A stretch of DNA of 64,000 bases from Paraburkholderia sp. BL9I2N2 (lineage in GTDB: Bacteria; Pseudomonadota; Gammaproteobacteria; Burkholderiales; Burkholderiaceae). Where the stretch lies: positions 434,001-498,000 of the forward strand of contig NZ_SMGP01000004.1 in assembly GCF_004339745.1 (NCBI RefSeq). The letters are read 5' to 3'. The notes beneath the pieces were generated by a model. That model was not told the DNA's origin and did no database searches. It was given only the letters and a program-made list of their open reading frames with translations. A program made the position numbers and the translations under genes. The first letter of the stretch is position 1. Each line of letters opens with the position of its first letter. Below, piece after piece: positions 34,787-43,650 of this stretch.

Positions 34787-36035
34787 ATGAGCAAAGCACT
34801 CGACGGTGTGCGCATTCTCGACTTCACGCATGTGCAATCCGGGCCCACCTGCACGCAGCTGCTTGCATGGTTCGGCGCGGATGTGATCAAGGTGGAGCGG
34901 GCGGGCGCGGGGCGACATCACGCGTGAGCAGTTGCGCGATATTCCCGATGTGGACAGCCTCTACTTCACGATGCTCAACCACAACAAGCGTTCCGTCACG
35001 ATCGATACGAAGAATCCTGAAGGCAAGCAGGTGCTCGAAGCGCTGATCCAGAAATGCGACGTGCTGGTGGAGAACTTCGCGCCGGGCGCGCTGGACCGCA
35101 TGGGCTTCACGTGGGAGCGGATTCAGGAGTTGAATCCGCGCATGATCGTCGCGTCGGTGAAGGGCTTCGGTCCTGGGCCGTACGAGGACTGCAAGGTCTA
35201 CGAGAACGTCGCGCAATGCGCGGGCGGTGCGGCTTCGACCACCGGCTTCGACGACGGCCCGCCGGTCGTAACGGGCGCGCAGATCGGCGACAGCGGGACC
35301 GGCTTGCATCTGGCGCTCGGCATCGTCACGGCGCTTTATCAGCGCACCCACAGCGGACGCGGTCAGCGCGTACTCGCCGCGATGCAGGACGGCGTGCTCA
35401 ATCTGTGCCGCGTGAAGCTGCGCGATCAGCAGCGGCTCGAACGCACCGGCGTGATGAAAGAGTATCCGCAATATCCGAACGGAGAGTTCGGTGAGGCGGT
35501 GCCGCGCGCGGGCAATGCGTCGGGCGGCGGTCAGCCGGGCTGGATCCTGAAGTGCAAGGGCTGGGAGACGGACCCCAACGCGTATATCTACTTCATCACG
35601 CAGGCGCCGGTGTGGGCCAAGATCTGCAACGTGATCGGCAAGGAGGAGTGGGCCACGGATCCCAACTACGCGACGCCCGCCGCGCGTCTGCCGCACCTGA
35701 AGGATATCTTCGCCGAGATCGAGCGCTGGACCATGACGAAGACCAAGTTCGAGGCCATGCAGATTCTCAACAAGTACGACATTCCGTGCGGACCGATTCT
35801 GTCGATGAAGGAAATCGCCGAGGAACCGTCGTTGCGCAAAACCGGCACGATTGTTGAAGTGGATCACCCGACACGCGGCAAGTATCTGACGGTTGGTAAT
35901 CCTATCAAACTGTCCGACAGTCCGACCGAGGTCACGCGCTCACCGTTGCTCGGTGAACATACCGACGAAGTCATGGCCGAACTCGGCTATTCGCCTGAGC
36001 AGGTCAGTGCATTGCGCACTGCCGGCGCGATCTAG
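34787..36035 (+). pseudogene. frc: Formyl-CoA:oxalate CoA-transferase, interrupted by a one-base frameshift
   Basis: The two parts together give a full-length CaiB/Frc-type class III CoA-transferase (about 415 residues; the family is 416-428). The first 46 codons read LDGVRILDFTHVQSGPTCTQ and stop at TGA 34925. Removing one G from GGGG at 34909-34912 restores AGDITREQLRDIPDVDSLYF and the rest of the protein, including the TGAQIGDSGTGLH block with the expected catalytic Asp. Frc moves CoA from formyl-CoA to oxalate in the cytosol, feeding oxalyl-CoA decarboxylase. This is either a sequencing error or a recent inactivation; the remainder of the frame is undamaged. Confidence 0.88.
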
Positions 36036-36064
36036 GCCTGATCCAGGCAAATACGGAGCGACGA

Positions 36065-36883
36065 ATGGATACATGGATGCGGTTCATGTCGAGCGACGGC
36101 GGCGTCGTGTTCGGCCGTGTGGAAGGTGGCTATCTGCACGAATACGAAGGTCTGGAGCACCCGGTGGCCACTGGCGCCGTGCTGTCGACTCGCGCACTGA
36201 TGCCGCTCGCGCCGTGCGCGCCCGGCAAGGTCGTCGCGTTATGGAACAACTTTCACACGCTGGCGGCGAAGCTCGACAAGCCCGTGCCGGCGCACCCGCT
36301 TTTCCTGTTGAAGCCGGCGGGTTCGGTGATCGGCTCGGGTGAGCCGATCAGGCGGCCGCTCAGCTATGCGGGCAAGATCGCCTATGAAGGCGAACTCGGC
36401 ATTGTGATTGGACGGCGCTGCCGCGATGCAAGTGTCGAAGAGGCGGCCGAAGCGATTTTCGGCTACACGCTCGTCAACGACGTGACCGCTGCCGATCTGC
36501 TGAACGAAAATCCGCACTTTCCGCAATGGTGCCGGGCGAAAGGCTTCGATACGTTCTGCTGTATCGGACCGGCGATCGTCTCCGGTTTCGACTGGCAGCA
36601 AGCGCATCTTGTCACGACGCTCGATGGCGTCGAGCGGCAGAACTATCCGCTCGCCGACATGGTTTTCTCGCCCGCCGAGCAGGTGAGTCTGATCTCGCAG
36701 GATCTCGCGCTCGAGCCGGGCGACGTAATCGCGTGCGGGACGTCGGTCGGCGTCGGCTCAATCAAGGATGGCGCGACGGTGTCGATCACGGTCGACGGGA
36801 TCGGAACGCTGAGCAATACCTTGGGCGCCGCGCGCGCAGTCGCCGCGGAGGGCGCGGCGCCGATGGTGGCAGGCGCTGTCTGA
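36065..36883 (+). CDS. Fumarylacetoacetate hydrolase (FAH) family protein
   Basis: A 272-residue cytosolic enzyme of the FAH superfamily. The metal-binding acidic set is visible: the Glu pair in AYEGELGIVIGRRC and the Asp in YTLVNDVTAADL, with the substrate-loop segment RAKGFDTFCCIGPAI. The end LEPGDVIACGTSVGVG is the usual FAH tail. Relatives hydrolyse or decarboxylate beta-diketo acids, including oxaloacetate, acylpyruvates and homoprotocatechuate-pathway intermediates. It lies 29 bases after frc, so it is likely co-transcribed and may act on a C4 dicarboxylate here, but the substrate is unknown. Confidence 0.85.
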   Translation: MDTWMRFMSSDGGVVFGRVEGGYLHEYEGLEHPVATGAVLSTRALMPLAPCAPGKVVALWNNFHTLAAKLDKPVPAHPLFLLKPAGSVIGSGEPIRRPLSYAGKIAYEGELGIVIGRRCRDASVEEAAEAIFGYTLVNDVTAADLLNENPHFPQWCRAKGFDTFCCIGPAIVSGFDWQQAHLVTTLDGVERQNYPLADMVFSPAEQVSLISQDLALEPGDVIACGTSVGVGSIKDGATVSITVDGIGTLSNTLGAARAVAAEGAAPMVAGAV

Positions 36884-36947
36884 ACGGTTGACCGATTGTG
36901 CGATGCGTTGGCATCGCGCCCATGTATTCCGACACGGAGAAGCGCGC

Positions 36948-37859
36948 ATGCCGCTAGCGTATGACAGTACCGTGTGGTGTTCGCTGGCTGTGGTGTTGGC
37001 TTCCGTGCTGGCCGTTGCGCTTGCCGCGGTCGGGCAACTGCCGCTCGAACGGCGACCGAAGCGCCGGCCTGACTGGCACGCCGGTGCATTGGCCGTCGCG
37101 CTCGCGGGCCTTTTCGCGGCCGGCATGGGCGCGAGCAACGGCGTGGTCGGAGCGGCGGTGGCGGGCGCGGTGCTCGGCGCGTGGCTGGTGCGCCGGCGCA
37201 ATCTGACACGGCGCCCGCGCCTCGTTGCGCTGTTGGGCAGCAGCATGGGGCTCGCTGTCATGTCGGGCGGCTTCGCGCGTTATCTGTCGTCGGCGGCGCA
37301 GGCGAATGTCGAGCGCGTCGAACTCTATGTCGCCGTGTTCATCGGCGCGCTGATCTTTGCCACCTCGGCTATTGCGTTCTGCAAACTGCGCGGTGCGTTG
37401 CAGCTCGGCGCGGCGGTGCGGCCGGGGCACGGCATCGTCAACCTGCTTGCGCTGATGCTGTGCGGGTGGCTCGGCTACGGATTCGTCACGGAACATGCGC
37501 AGCCATTCGGGCTCGCCTCGCTACTCGCGATGAGCGCGCTCGCTTGTGCGATGGGTGTGCATCGGATGCTCAGCCGCGAGTATTCCAGCGGCCACGAGCA
37601 TGGCCACGATTCAAGCGAGCTTGCCTTTGCCGCGCGTTGCCATAGCTTGACGATGGGCAAGCGCGGCCTGTTGGCACGAATCGAATGGCACGGTGGAGAG
37701 GACCAGGCCTGGACGCTGCGCGACGTAGCGCAACGTAAGGTGCGCACGGCAGCTTATCCGCATCGTCGAAATGGAAGCCATGGCGTGAATGCGGAACGGC
37801 GGCAACGTGCGTGCGCCGGCCACCGGCCGGCTCGCGCTACGACACGGCGCACGCCATGA
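36948..37859 (+). pseudogene. Truncated NAD(P) transhydrogenase beta-subunit-like gene (pntB remnant)
   Basis: Residues about 10-210 match the membrane part of PntB: a run of hydrophobic spans, VVGAAVAGAVLGAWLVRRRN, the block VELYVAVFIGALIFATSAIA, then FCKLRGALQLG and PGHGIVNLLALML. Intact PntB has about 460 residues with a soluble NADP(H)-binding dIII domain at the C-terminus. Here that domain and the last spans are missing, replaced by an Arg/His-rich tail that looks read out of frame. The conserved His of the LHS(F/L)VG segment is Ser in LLGSSMG. It is probably a decayed paralog without transhydrogenase activity. Confidence 0.6.
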
Positions 37860-37924
37860 ATGCACACATGCGTCGAACGGTAGGCACGACGGCGCGTCGC
37901 GGGATCGTGATCGCGCCGACGTCC

Positions 37925-38230
37925 TCAGTCGCCCGTCTCGGCGAACTCGCTGAAGTACCGAGCCTTTTTGTGCAGAATCATTTGAGCGAGAAAGTCGGCG
38001 TCGTAGGCACGGTGCAGATGGGCGTGAAACCGCTCGATGTAGGCAGTAATTCGAGCCGCCTCGCTGTTGAATTCCTGGAGTACGTCGAGCGTGGCGCGAT
38101 CCCAGCGGAAGCGCAGGCCGAGGTCGCTGAAGGCGGCGTTGTACGCGCTCAGGTGGGCGTCGTCGGGATGGATCGCGGCAACACGAGCGGTGTGCGCGCT
38201 GGGCTGGGACTCAACCGAAGCGTGATTCAT
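37925..38230 (-). CDS. Hypothetical protein, 101 aa, oxalate region
   Basis: ATG at 38230 is preceded by AGGAGG at good spacing. The protein is soluble and helical (NSEAARITAYIERFHAHLHR) with no recognised domain. It sits on the same strand as, and 97 bases downstream of, the LysR gene. The shared motif TTGCAATAGTTAAAGTTT lies 62 bases before its start, suggesting common control with the LysR-linked genes. Confidence 0.6.
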   Translation of the reverse strand: MNHASVESQPSAHTARVAAIHPDDAHLSAYNAAFSDLGLRFRWDRATLDVLQEFNSEAARITAYIERFHAHLHRAYDADFLAQMILHKKARYFSEFAETGD

Positions 38231-38291
38231 GATCGGCCTCCTGGGCTGACGAGTGATGGAACTCGCTTGCAGCATAGAAGTCCTGACGAAT

Positions 38292-38309
38292 TTGCAATAG
38301 TTAAAGTTT
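38292..38309. promoter_or_regulatory. Candidate LysR-type site A
   Basis: TTGCAATAGTTAAAGTTT is nearly identical to 44727-44745 (one extra G). It lies upstream of the 101-residue gene. Confidence 0.45.
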
Positions 38310-38326
38310 CATTGGGTCTCCATAGC

Positions 38327-39274
38327 CTACTGCTTATACACGCTCAATTCCTTGACGCGCGTGATCTTCTCGATCAGATTCGCGCCTTCTTCCATCAGGA
38401 AGCGTTTGAAGGCGACCGCAACCGGCGGCAGCCGCTTGTTCTTGCGATGCACCACGTACCAGTTCAGCATGACCGGAAAGCTCTCGACGTCGAGCACGAC
38501 CAGATGGCCGAGCTGCAATTCGAGGCTGATGGTATGCGCGGACAGGAAGGCGATGCCCATGCCCGCGATCACGGCCTGCTTGATCGTCTCGGTGCTCTTG
38601 ATCTCCATGGCGATCTTGAGGTTGGCAAGACGCCCGGCGAAGCCTTCTTCCATCGAATTCCACGTGTCCGAGCCGCGCTCCCGCACGATAAACGCTTCGC
38701 TCGCCAACTGGCTGAACTTGATGTTGCGCTTGTTTGCGAGCGGATGCGTGGGCGCCGCCACGATCACATACGGGTGCGGCGCGAACGGCTCGTTGGTCGC
38801 GTCGGTCTCGTGCGGCGGGCGCACCATCACCGCGAGGTCGGTCTGGTTGGTGGCGAGCTGATGCAGCAGTTCCTCGCGATTGTGCACGGCGAGGTTGAGC
38901 ACGACGCCCGAGTAGCGGCGCGTGAATTCAGCGAGCAGCCGCGGAAAGAAGTAGTCGCCGGCGCTGATCACCGCGACATTCAGCTTGCCGCCGGAGACGC
39001 CTTTGAGCTGACTCATCGCTTCGTCGACTTCGTGGAACTGCTGGATGATCGCGCGGCTGTAGTGAAGCATTTCGGTGCCGGCCGGCGTCAGATAGATTTT
39101 TTTACCGAGTTGTTCGAACAACGGCAGCCCGGCGTGTTCTTCGAGTTGCCGGACCTGGGTGGAGACGGCCGGCTGTGTGAGGTGCAATTCCTCGGCGGCG
39201 CGCGAGAAGCTCAGGTGGCGCGCCACCGTTTCGAAAACCTTCAGTTGCCGCAGAGTCGCATTCCGCATCGTCAT
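38327..39274 (-). CDS. LysR-family regulator (CbbR-like)
   Basis: The 315-residue protein has an N-terminal helix-turn-helix at about 20-65 (HLSFSRAAEELHLTQPAVST, then QVRQLEEHAGLPLFEQLGKK). The effector domain from about 95 begins KLNVAVISAGDYFFPRLLAE. The DNA-binding part resembles the CbbR/CysB-like group. It is divergent from the second OxlT carrier and probably regulates it and neighbouring genes; a TTAAAGTTTG element lies 37 bases before its start. Confidence 0.9.
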   Translation of the reverse strand: MTMRNATLRQLKVFETVARHLSFSRAAEELHLTQPAVSTQVRQLEEHAGLPLFEQLGKKIYLTPAGTEMLHYSRAIIQQFHEVDEAMSQLKGVSGGKLNVAVISAGDYFFPRLLAEFTRRYSGVVLNLAVHNREELLHQLATNQTDLAVMVRPPHETDATNEPFAPHPYVIVAAPTHPLANKRNIKFSQLASEAFIVRERGSDTWNSMEEGFAGRLANLKIAMEIKSTETIKQAVIAGMGIAFLSAHTISLELQLGHLVVLDVESFPVMLNWYVVHRKNKRLPPVAVAFKRFLMEEGANLIEKITRVKELSVYKQ

Positions 39275-39683
39275 GACCGATGTATAAGCAAATGTGAATC
39301 AACATAATAACAAACTTTAATTATTAGTAATTCAGCAATGACCCTAGCATGGCTCTGTATAAGAAAGCGGAATTGCCGCCAGCGGAGTCGGCGAAAAACT
39401 CGGGGTTAACGCTTGGATTTGAGGCCTGTTGGACGAGGCGGCCGGCGTCTCGCAGTGTAAAAAAGCATTAATTGATCGGAATAAAGCGCTTCCCAGAAAG
39501 CGATGATTTAAGCTGGTCTATTTTTAAAGCAGCGAATTAAAGACGCAAATATCAAATATTCCCGAAGGGTACGGCTTTTCGGGGCAAAACCATAAGGTGG
39601 GACGAATACAGCACGGCGTCTCCCGAGGGATTTCCTTCGGGACGTTGGCCGGCTGCACCAAATAAATAGTGGAGACAAGGCAC
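39275..39683. promoter_or_regulatory. Divergent control region, LysR / second oxlT
   Basis: A 409-base AT-rich gap. CAAACTTTAA (39311-39320, reverse of TTAAAGTTTG) lies near the LysR start and fits an autoregulatory site. No gene seen. Confidence 0.45.
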
Positions 39684-41027
39684 ATGGACGATATCAGTCA
39701 GCAGACTACGACCCGCGCGTTTTGGGCGAACCGTTGGTGGCAACTCGTCATCGGCATGGTGTGTATGGCCCTGGTGGCCAATCTTCAATACGCCTGGACG
39801 CTGTTCGTCACGCCGATGAACGCGCGGCATCACTGGGGCGAAGCGTCCATTCAACTTGCGTTCGCTATTTTCATTCTCACTGAAACGTGGCTCGTGCCGC
39901 TCGAAGGCTGGCTCGTCGACAGGTTCGGACCCCGGCCCGTGGTCGCGGGCGGCGCCATTTGCGCGGGCATTGCCTGGGTGATGAATTCGTATATCACGAC
40001 CTTGCCGATGCTGTACGTCTCCGCGGTCATTGCCGGGATCGGTGCGGGTGGCGTGTACGGCACGTGCGTGGGCAATGCGTTGAAATGGTTTCCCGACCGC
40101 CGCGGACTTGCCGCGGGTCTCACGGCTGCGGGCTTCGGCGCGGGCGCAGCGGTGACGGTGATTCCGATCGCCAACATGATCACGCGTTCGGGCTATGAGC
40201 ACACGTTCTTCTTCTTCGGCATTCTGCAAGGTGGATGCATTCTGGCGCTCGCGCTGTTGTTGAAGAAGCCGACCGCGCGCCAGCAAGCCGCACCGAAGAG
40301 GAAGTTCGCCGTCTCGAAGGTCGACTTCACGCCCGGTCAGATGATCAAGACGCCAGTGTTCTGGGTGATCTACGTGTCGTTCGTCGCGGTGGCCGCGGGC
40401 GGCTTGATGGCGACCGCGCAGATCGGTCCGATCGCCAAAGACTGGGGCCTCGCACGCATCCCGATGACGATCTTCGGCATGACCTTGCCGCTCCTGACCG
40501 CCACGCTGTCCATCGACAACGTCTGTAACGGTTTTACGCGTCCGCTGTGCGGCTTTATCTCCGACAAGCTCGGCCGTGAAAACACGATGTTCGTGATCTT
40601 CATCGGCGAGGGCCTGGCGCTGCTCGGCTTGATGGAGTACGGCACCAACCCGTATGCGTTCATGACGTTCGCCGCGTTGATCTTCCTGTTCTGGGGCGAA
40701 ATCTTCTCGATCTTCCCGGCGATCTGTGCCGATACCTTCGGCAGCAAATATGCCGCGGCCAACGCAGGCACGTTGTACACCGCCAAGGGCACGGCTTCGC
40801 TGCTGGTGCCGATCGCCTCGGTACTGTCGGCGACGGGCGGCTGGAATCTCGTCTTCGTCGTTTCCGCCGTCGTGACGATCGCCGCGGGCATCTCGGCGAA
40901 ATTCATACTCGCACCGATGCGCTCGCGTTGGATCGAATCGCACGATGAGCCGCAGGGTGTGCTTGCCGTTGCCGGCAACGGCAAGGCGTCGCGGTTGAGC
41001 CACTGGCCTGAGCAGACAGGGGAATAG
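39684..41027 (+). CDS. oxlT: MFS carrier, OxlT (oxalate/formate antiporter) family, second copy
   Basis: A 447-residue, 12-span carrier. It begins RWWQLVIGMVCMALVANLQY and has WTLFVTPMNARHHW, LVDRFGPRPVV and the TM4 block GTCVGNALKWFPDRRGLAAG, which is close to Oxalobacter OxlT. It exchanges oxalate(2-) for formate in the best-known member. Unlike the first copy it has no 42-residue companion. ATG 39684 is preceded by GGAGACA; it leads a same-strand series with a LysR gene (gap 30) and an aldehyde dehydrogenase. Confidence 0.88.
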   Translation: MDDISQQTTTRAFWANRWWQLVIGMVCMALVANLQYAWTLFVTPMNARHHWGEASIQLAFAIFILTETWLVPLEGWLVDRFGPRPVVAGGAICAGIAWVMNSYITTLPMLYVSAVIAGIGAGGVYGTCVGNALKWFPDRRGLAAGLTAAGFGAGAAVTVIPIANMITRSGYEHTFFFFGILQGGCILALALLLKKPTARQQAAPKRKFAVSKVDFTPGQMIKTPVFWVIYVSFVAVAAGGLMATAQIGPIAKDWGLARIPMTIFGMTLPLLTATLSIDNVCNGFTRPLCGFISDKLGRENTMFVIFIGEGLALLGLMEYGTNPYAFMTFAALIFLFWGEIFSIFPAICADTFGSKYAAANAGTLYTAKGTASLLVPIASVLSATGGWNLVFVVSAVVTIAAGISAKFILAPMRSRWIESHDEPQGVLAVAGNGKASRLSHWPEQTGE

Positions 41028-41057
41028 CATAAATGGCCCACACCCGGCAGTGACGTT

Positions 41058-42029
41058 ATGAATGTTTCGTTGCAGCAACTCAAGGTGTTTGTCGCCGTTG
41101 CGCGTGAGCGGAGTTTTACGCGCGCGGCGCGTGAGTTCGATCTGACGCAATCGGCGGTGAGCCGTTGCGTGCGTGAACTCGAAGAAGCCGTCGAATTGAA
41201 GCTGTTCGACCGTACCACGCGCCAGGTCGAACTGACTCATGCGGGCGCGAGCCTCGAGCGAAGGATCGGCCGGCTGCTCGATGAAATCGAACTGACGCTG
41301 CGGGAAGAGCGGGCCGCTTACGACGGGCACACTGGCGTAGTGGTATTGGCCAGCAATCCCGTGTTGTCGTCGAGTTGGGTGGCGCAGGGACTCGCGCACT
41401 GCGCGGCGGCTTTTCCTGAGCTCGCCGTGTCCGTCAGGGATCAGCCGCAAAGCAGTGTGCTAACCAGCGTGGAACAAGGCGAGGTGGACTTCGGCGTGGT
41501 TTCGATGGCCGAGCCGCTTGCCGGCGACCTGTTGCACGCGCAACTGGTTTTCACGACGCCGCTCCATGCGGTGATGCCACCTGCCCATCCGCTTGCCCGC
41601 CACGCGAGCGTTGCATGGAGCGAGTTGCACGAATGGGCGCTCGTCACGCTGAACGCCGACACGGGTGTGCGCGCCGCGCTCGAACTCGCCTTCAACACGA
41701 ACGGCGTTAAACGACGGCCGGTGCAGGAACTCGGACATGTCGCGGCGGTGCTGCGCATGGTCGAACTGGGGCTCGGCATCGGCATATTGCCCATCGACAC
41801 GCATTGGCCCGCAATAGGCGCATCATTGGTCAGCCGGCCGCTCGCGCCCGCGATGAATCTGGCGACACTGCTCGTGCATCGCCGCAACCGTTCCCTCCGA
41901 CCCAACGCCGCGGCGGCCTGGGCACAGTTCTCCGCGACTTCACATGCCACCGGCGTGTCGCCGTCCGCTGCGCAGATAGACGCGAAGCCGACCGTTGCGC
42001 GCGACGGCGCCGTCCTCCACGAGCCCTAG
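41058..42029 (+). CDS. LysR-family transcriptional regulator
   Basis: The 323-residue protein has the helix-turn-helix RSFTRAAREFDLTQSAVSRC followed by VRELEEAVELKLFDRTTRQV. The effector domain starts near VVVLASNPVLSSSWVAQGLA. The last 25 residues are non-conserved. Placed between an OxlT carrier and an aldehyde dehydrogenase on the same strand, it most likely responds to an intermediate of that pathway. Confidence 0.9.
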   Translation: MNVSLQQLKVFVAVARERSFTRAAREFDLTQSAVSRCVRELEEAVELKLFDRTTRQVELTHAGASLERRIGRLLDEIELTLREERAAYDGHTGVVVLASNPVLSSSWVAQGLAHCAAAFPELAVSVRDQPQSSVLTSVEQGEVDFGVVSMAEPLAGDLLHAQLVFTTPLHAVMPPAHPLARHASVAWSELHEWALVTLNADTGVRAALELAFNTNGVKRRPVQELGHVAAVLRMVELGLGIGILPIDTHWPAIGASLVSRPLAPAMNLATLLVHRRNRSLRPNAAAAWAQFSATSHATGVSPSAAQIDAKPTVARDGAVLHEP

Positions 42030-42091
42030 CGTCTTTTGCCCGAACCGGCTCGCAAGCACTCAGCCCACGCAACATCCAAGCAAGGAGCTTC

Positions 42092-43546
42092 ATGATGGAA
42101 ACTGAAACCGACCTCAGGCGCCATGATTTGCTGATTGACGGCAAGCGTTTGCCGCCCGGCACCGGCGAGTATTCCGTCGATATCAACCCCGCCACCGAAG
42201 AGCCGATCGCGCTGGTTGCGCAAGGCAGCGCCGCCGACGTGGATGCCGCCGTGCGCGCGGCGCGCGCCGCATTGAAGGTATGGAACGGCATACGGACGGC
42301 TGAGCGGGCCCGCATACTGATGCGTCTCGCAGGCCTGATGCGCGCGAATCTCGAGGAACTCGCCGCGCTCGAAAGTCTCGACGCCGGCAAGCCGATCGCG
42401 GCGGTGATGCGCCAGGACATCCCGGCCGCGATCGATACGCTCGAATACTACGCAGGCTGGTGCGACAAGATCAACGGTCAGGTCGTGCCGGTGCGCCCCG
42501 ATGCATTGACCTACACGCTGCGTGAACCCGTGGGCGTAGTCGCCGCGATCGTGCCGTGGAATTTCCCGCTGATGATCGGCATGTGGAAGATCGCGCCGGC
42601 GCTCGCGTGCGGTTGCACGCTGATCGTCAAGCCCGCGGAGATCACGCCGCTGACCGCGCTGCGCATCGGCGAACTCGCACTCGAAGCGGGTGTGCCGCCG
42701 GGCGTGCTGAATATCGTCACCGGCAAGGGACGTGTGGTCGGCGATGCGCTGGTCGCGCATCCCGGCGTCGACAAGGTGACGTTCACGGGCTCGCCCTCCG
42801 TGGGGCGCGGCATTCTGCAAGGCGCGGCCAGCAATTTCAAACGCGTTACGCTGGAACTCGGCGGCAAGTCGGCCAACCTGATTTTCCCGGACGCCAATCT
42901 CGACAACGCGGTGCGCGCCGCGGCGTCGGGGATCTTCTTCAATACCGGCCAGGTGTGTTCGGCGGGTTCGCGCATTCTCGCCCATCGCGATGTGTACGAC
43001 GAAGTGGTCGAGCGTCTCGCCGCGCGTGCGAAGTCGATCAAGGTCGGCGATCCGTCGTCGCGCGAAACGTCGATGGGGCCGCTCATCTCCGCGGCGCAGA
43101 TGAAGACCGTGCTGGGCTATGTCGAAACGGGCCGCGCCGAAGGGGCGTCGCTCGTAGCCGGCGGCGCGCGGGTGGGCGAGCGCGGCTTCTTTGTCGAGCC
43201 GACTGTGTTTGCCAACGTCGAGCATGAAATGCGCATTTCGCAGGAGGAGATCTTCGGGCCGGTGGCGAGCGTGATTCGTTTCAACGACGAAGCAGACGCG
43301 ATAAGGATTGCCAATGGAACGTTGTATAGCCTTGCTGCGGGCGTGTGGAGCGCGGATATCGGCCGGGTGCATCGGGTTGCGCGCGATCTGAGGGCGGGGA
43401 CCGTGTGGATCAACACATACGGCTACACCGATGTGCGCCTGCCGTGGGGAGGATCGGGCGACTCGGGATTTGGCCGCGAACACGGCGACGTTGCGATTGA
43501 GAACTTCACTGAACCCAAGGCGGTGTGGCTCGCTATCGATCAGTAG
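42092..43546 (+). CDS. Aldehyde dehydrogenase family protein
   Basis: A 484-residue NAD(P)+-dependent dehydrogenase of the ALDH superfamily. The Rossmann motif VTFTGSPSVGRG, the general base Glu in TLELGGKSANLI and the nucleophile Cys in FFNTGQVCSAGSR are intact, as is the EEIFGPVASVIRF block. The start has AAGGAGCTT eight bases upstream. The pattern is closest to betaine-aldehyde/phenylacetaldehyde-type enzymes; the substrate is not determined. It may turn a C2 aldehyde into an acid feeding the oxalate pathway, an inference from context only. Confidence 0.9.
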   Translation: MMETETDLRRHDLLIDGKRLPPGTGEYSVDINPATEEPIALVAQGSAADVDAAVRAARAALKVWNGIRTAERARILMRLAGLMRANLEELAALESLDAGKPIAAVMRQDIPAAIDTLEYYAGWCDKINGQVVPVRPDALTYTLREPVGVVAAIVPWNFPLMIGMWKIAPALACGCTLIVKPAEITPLTALRIGELALEAGVPPGVLNIVTGKGRVVGDALVAHPGVDKVTFTGSPSVGRGILQGAASNFKRVTLELGGKSANLIFPDANLDNAVRAAASGIFFNTGQVCSAGSRILAHRDVYDEVVERLAARAKSIKVGDPSSRETSMGPLISAAQMKTVLGYVETGRAEGASLVAGGARVGERGFFVEPTVFANVEHEMRISQEEIFGPVASVIRFNDEADAIRIANGTLYSLAAGVWSADIGRVHRVARDLRAGTVWINTYGYTDVRLPWGGSGDSGFGREHGDVAIENFTEPKAVWLAIDQ

Positions 43547-43553
43547 CGTTAAA

Positions 43554-43590
43554 AAAGGATCGAACGCGCGCGGCGTTCGATCCTTTCTTG
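43554..43590. terminator. Bidirectional intrinsic terminator
   Basis: AAAGGATCGAACGC pairs perfectly with GCGTTCGATCCTTT around GCGCG, giving a 14-base stem followed by TCTTGTTT. It sits just after the aldehyde dehydrogenase and about 60 bases beyond the convergent ketopantoate reductase-like gene. Confidence 0.85.
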
Positions 43591-43650
43591 TTTGCGTTTG
43601 ACGGTATGCGAGAGAGAGCGAGTTTCTGATCGCTCTCTCTCTTTTGAGCC

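Noticed and set aside
39552..41450. 632-codon minus-strand frame opposite the second OxlT gene
   Set aside because: Composition (Arg, His, Gln, Glu runs) is that of an antisense shadow; the plus-strand genes are clear.
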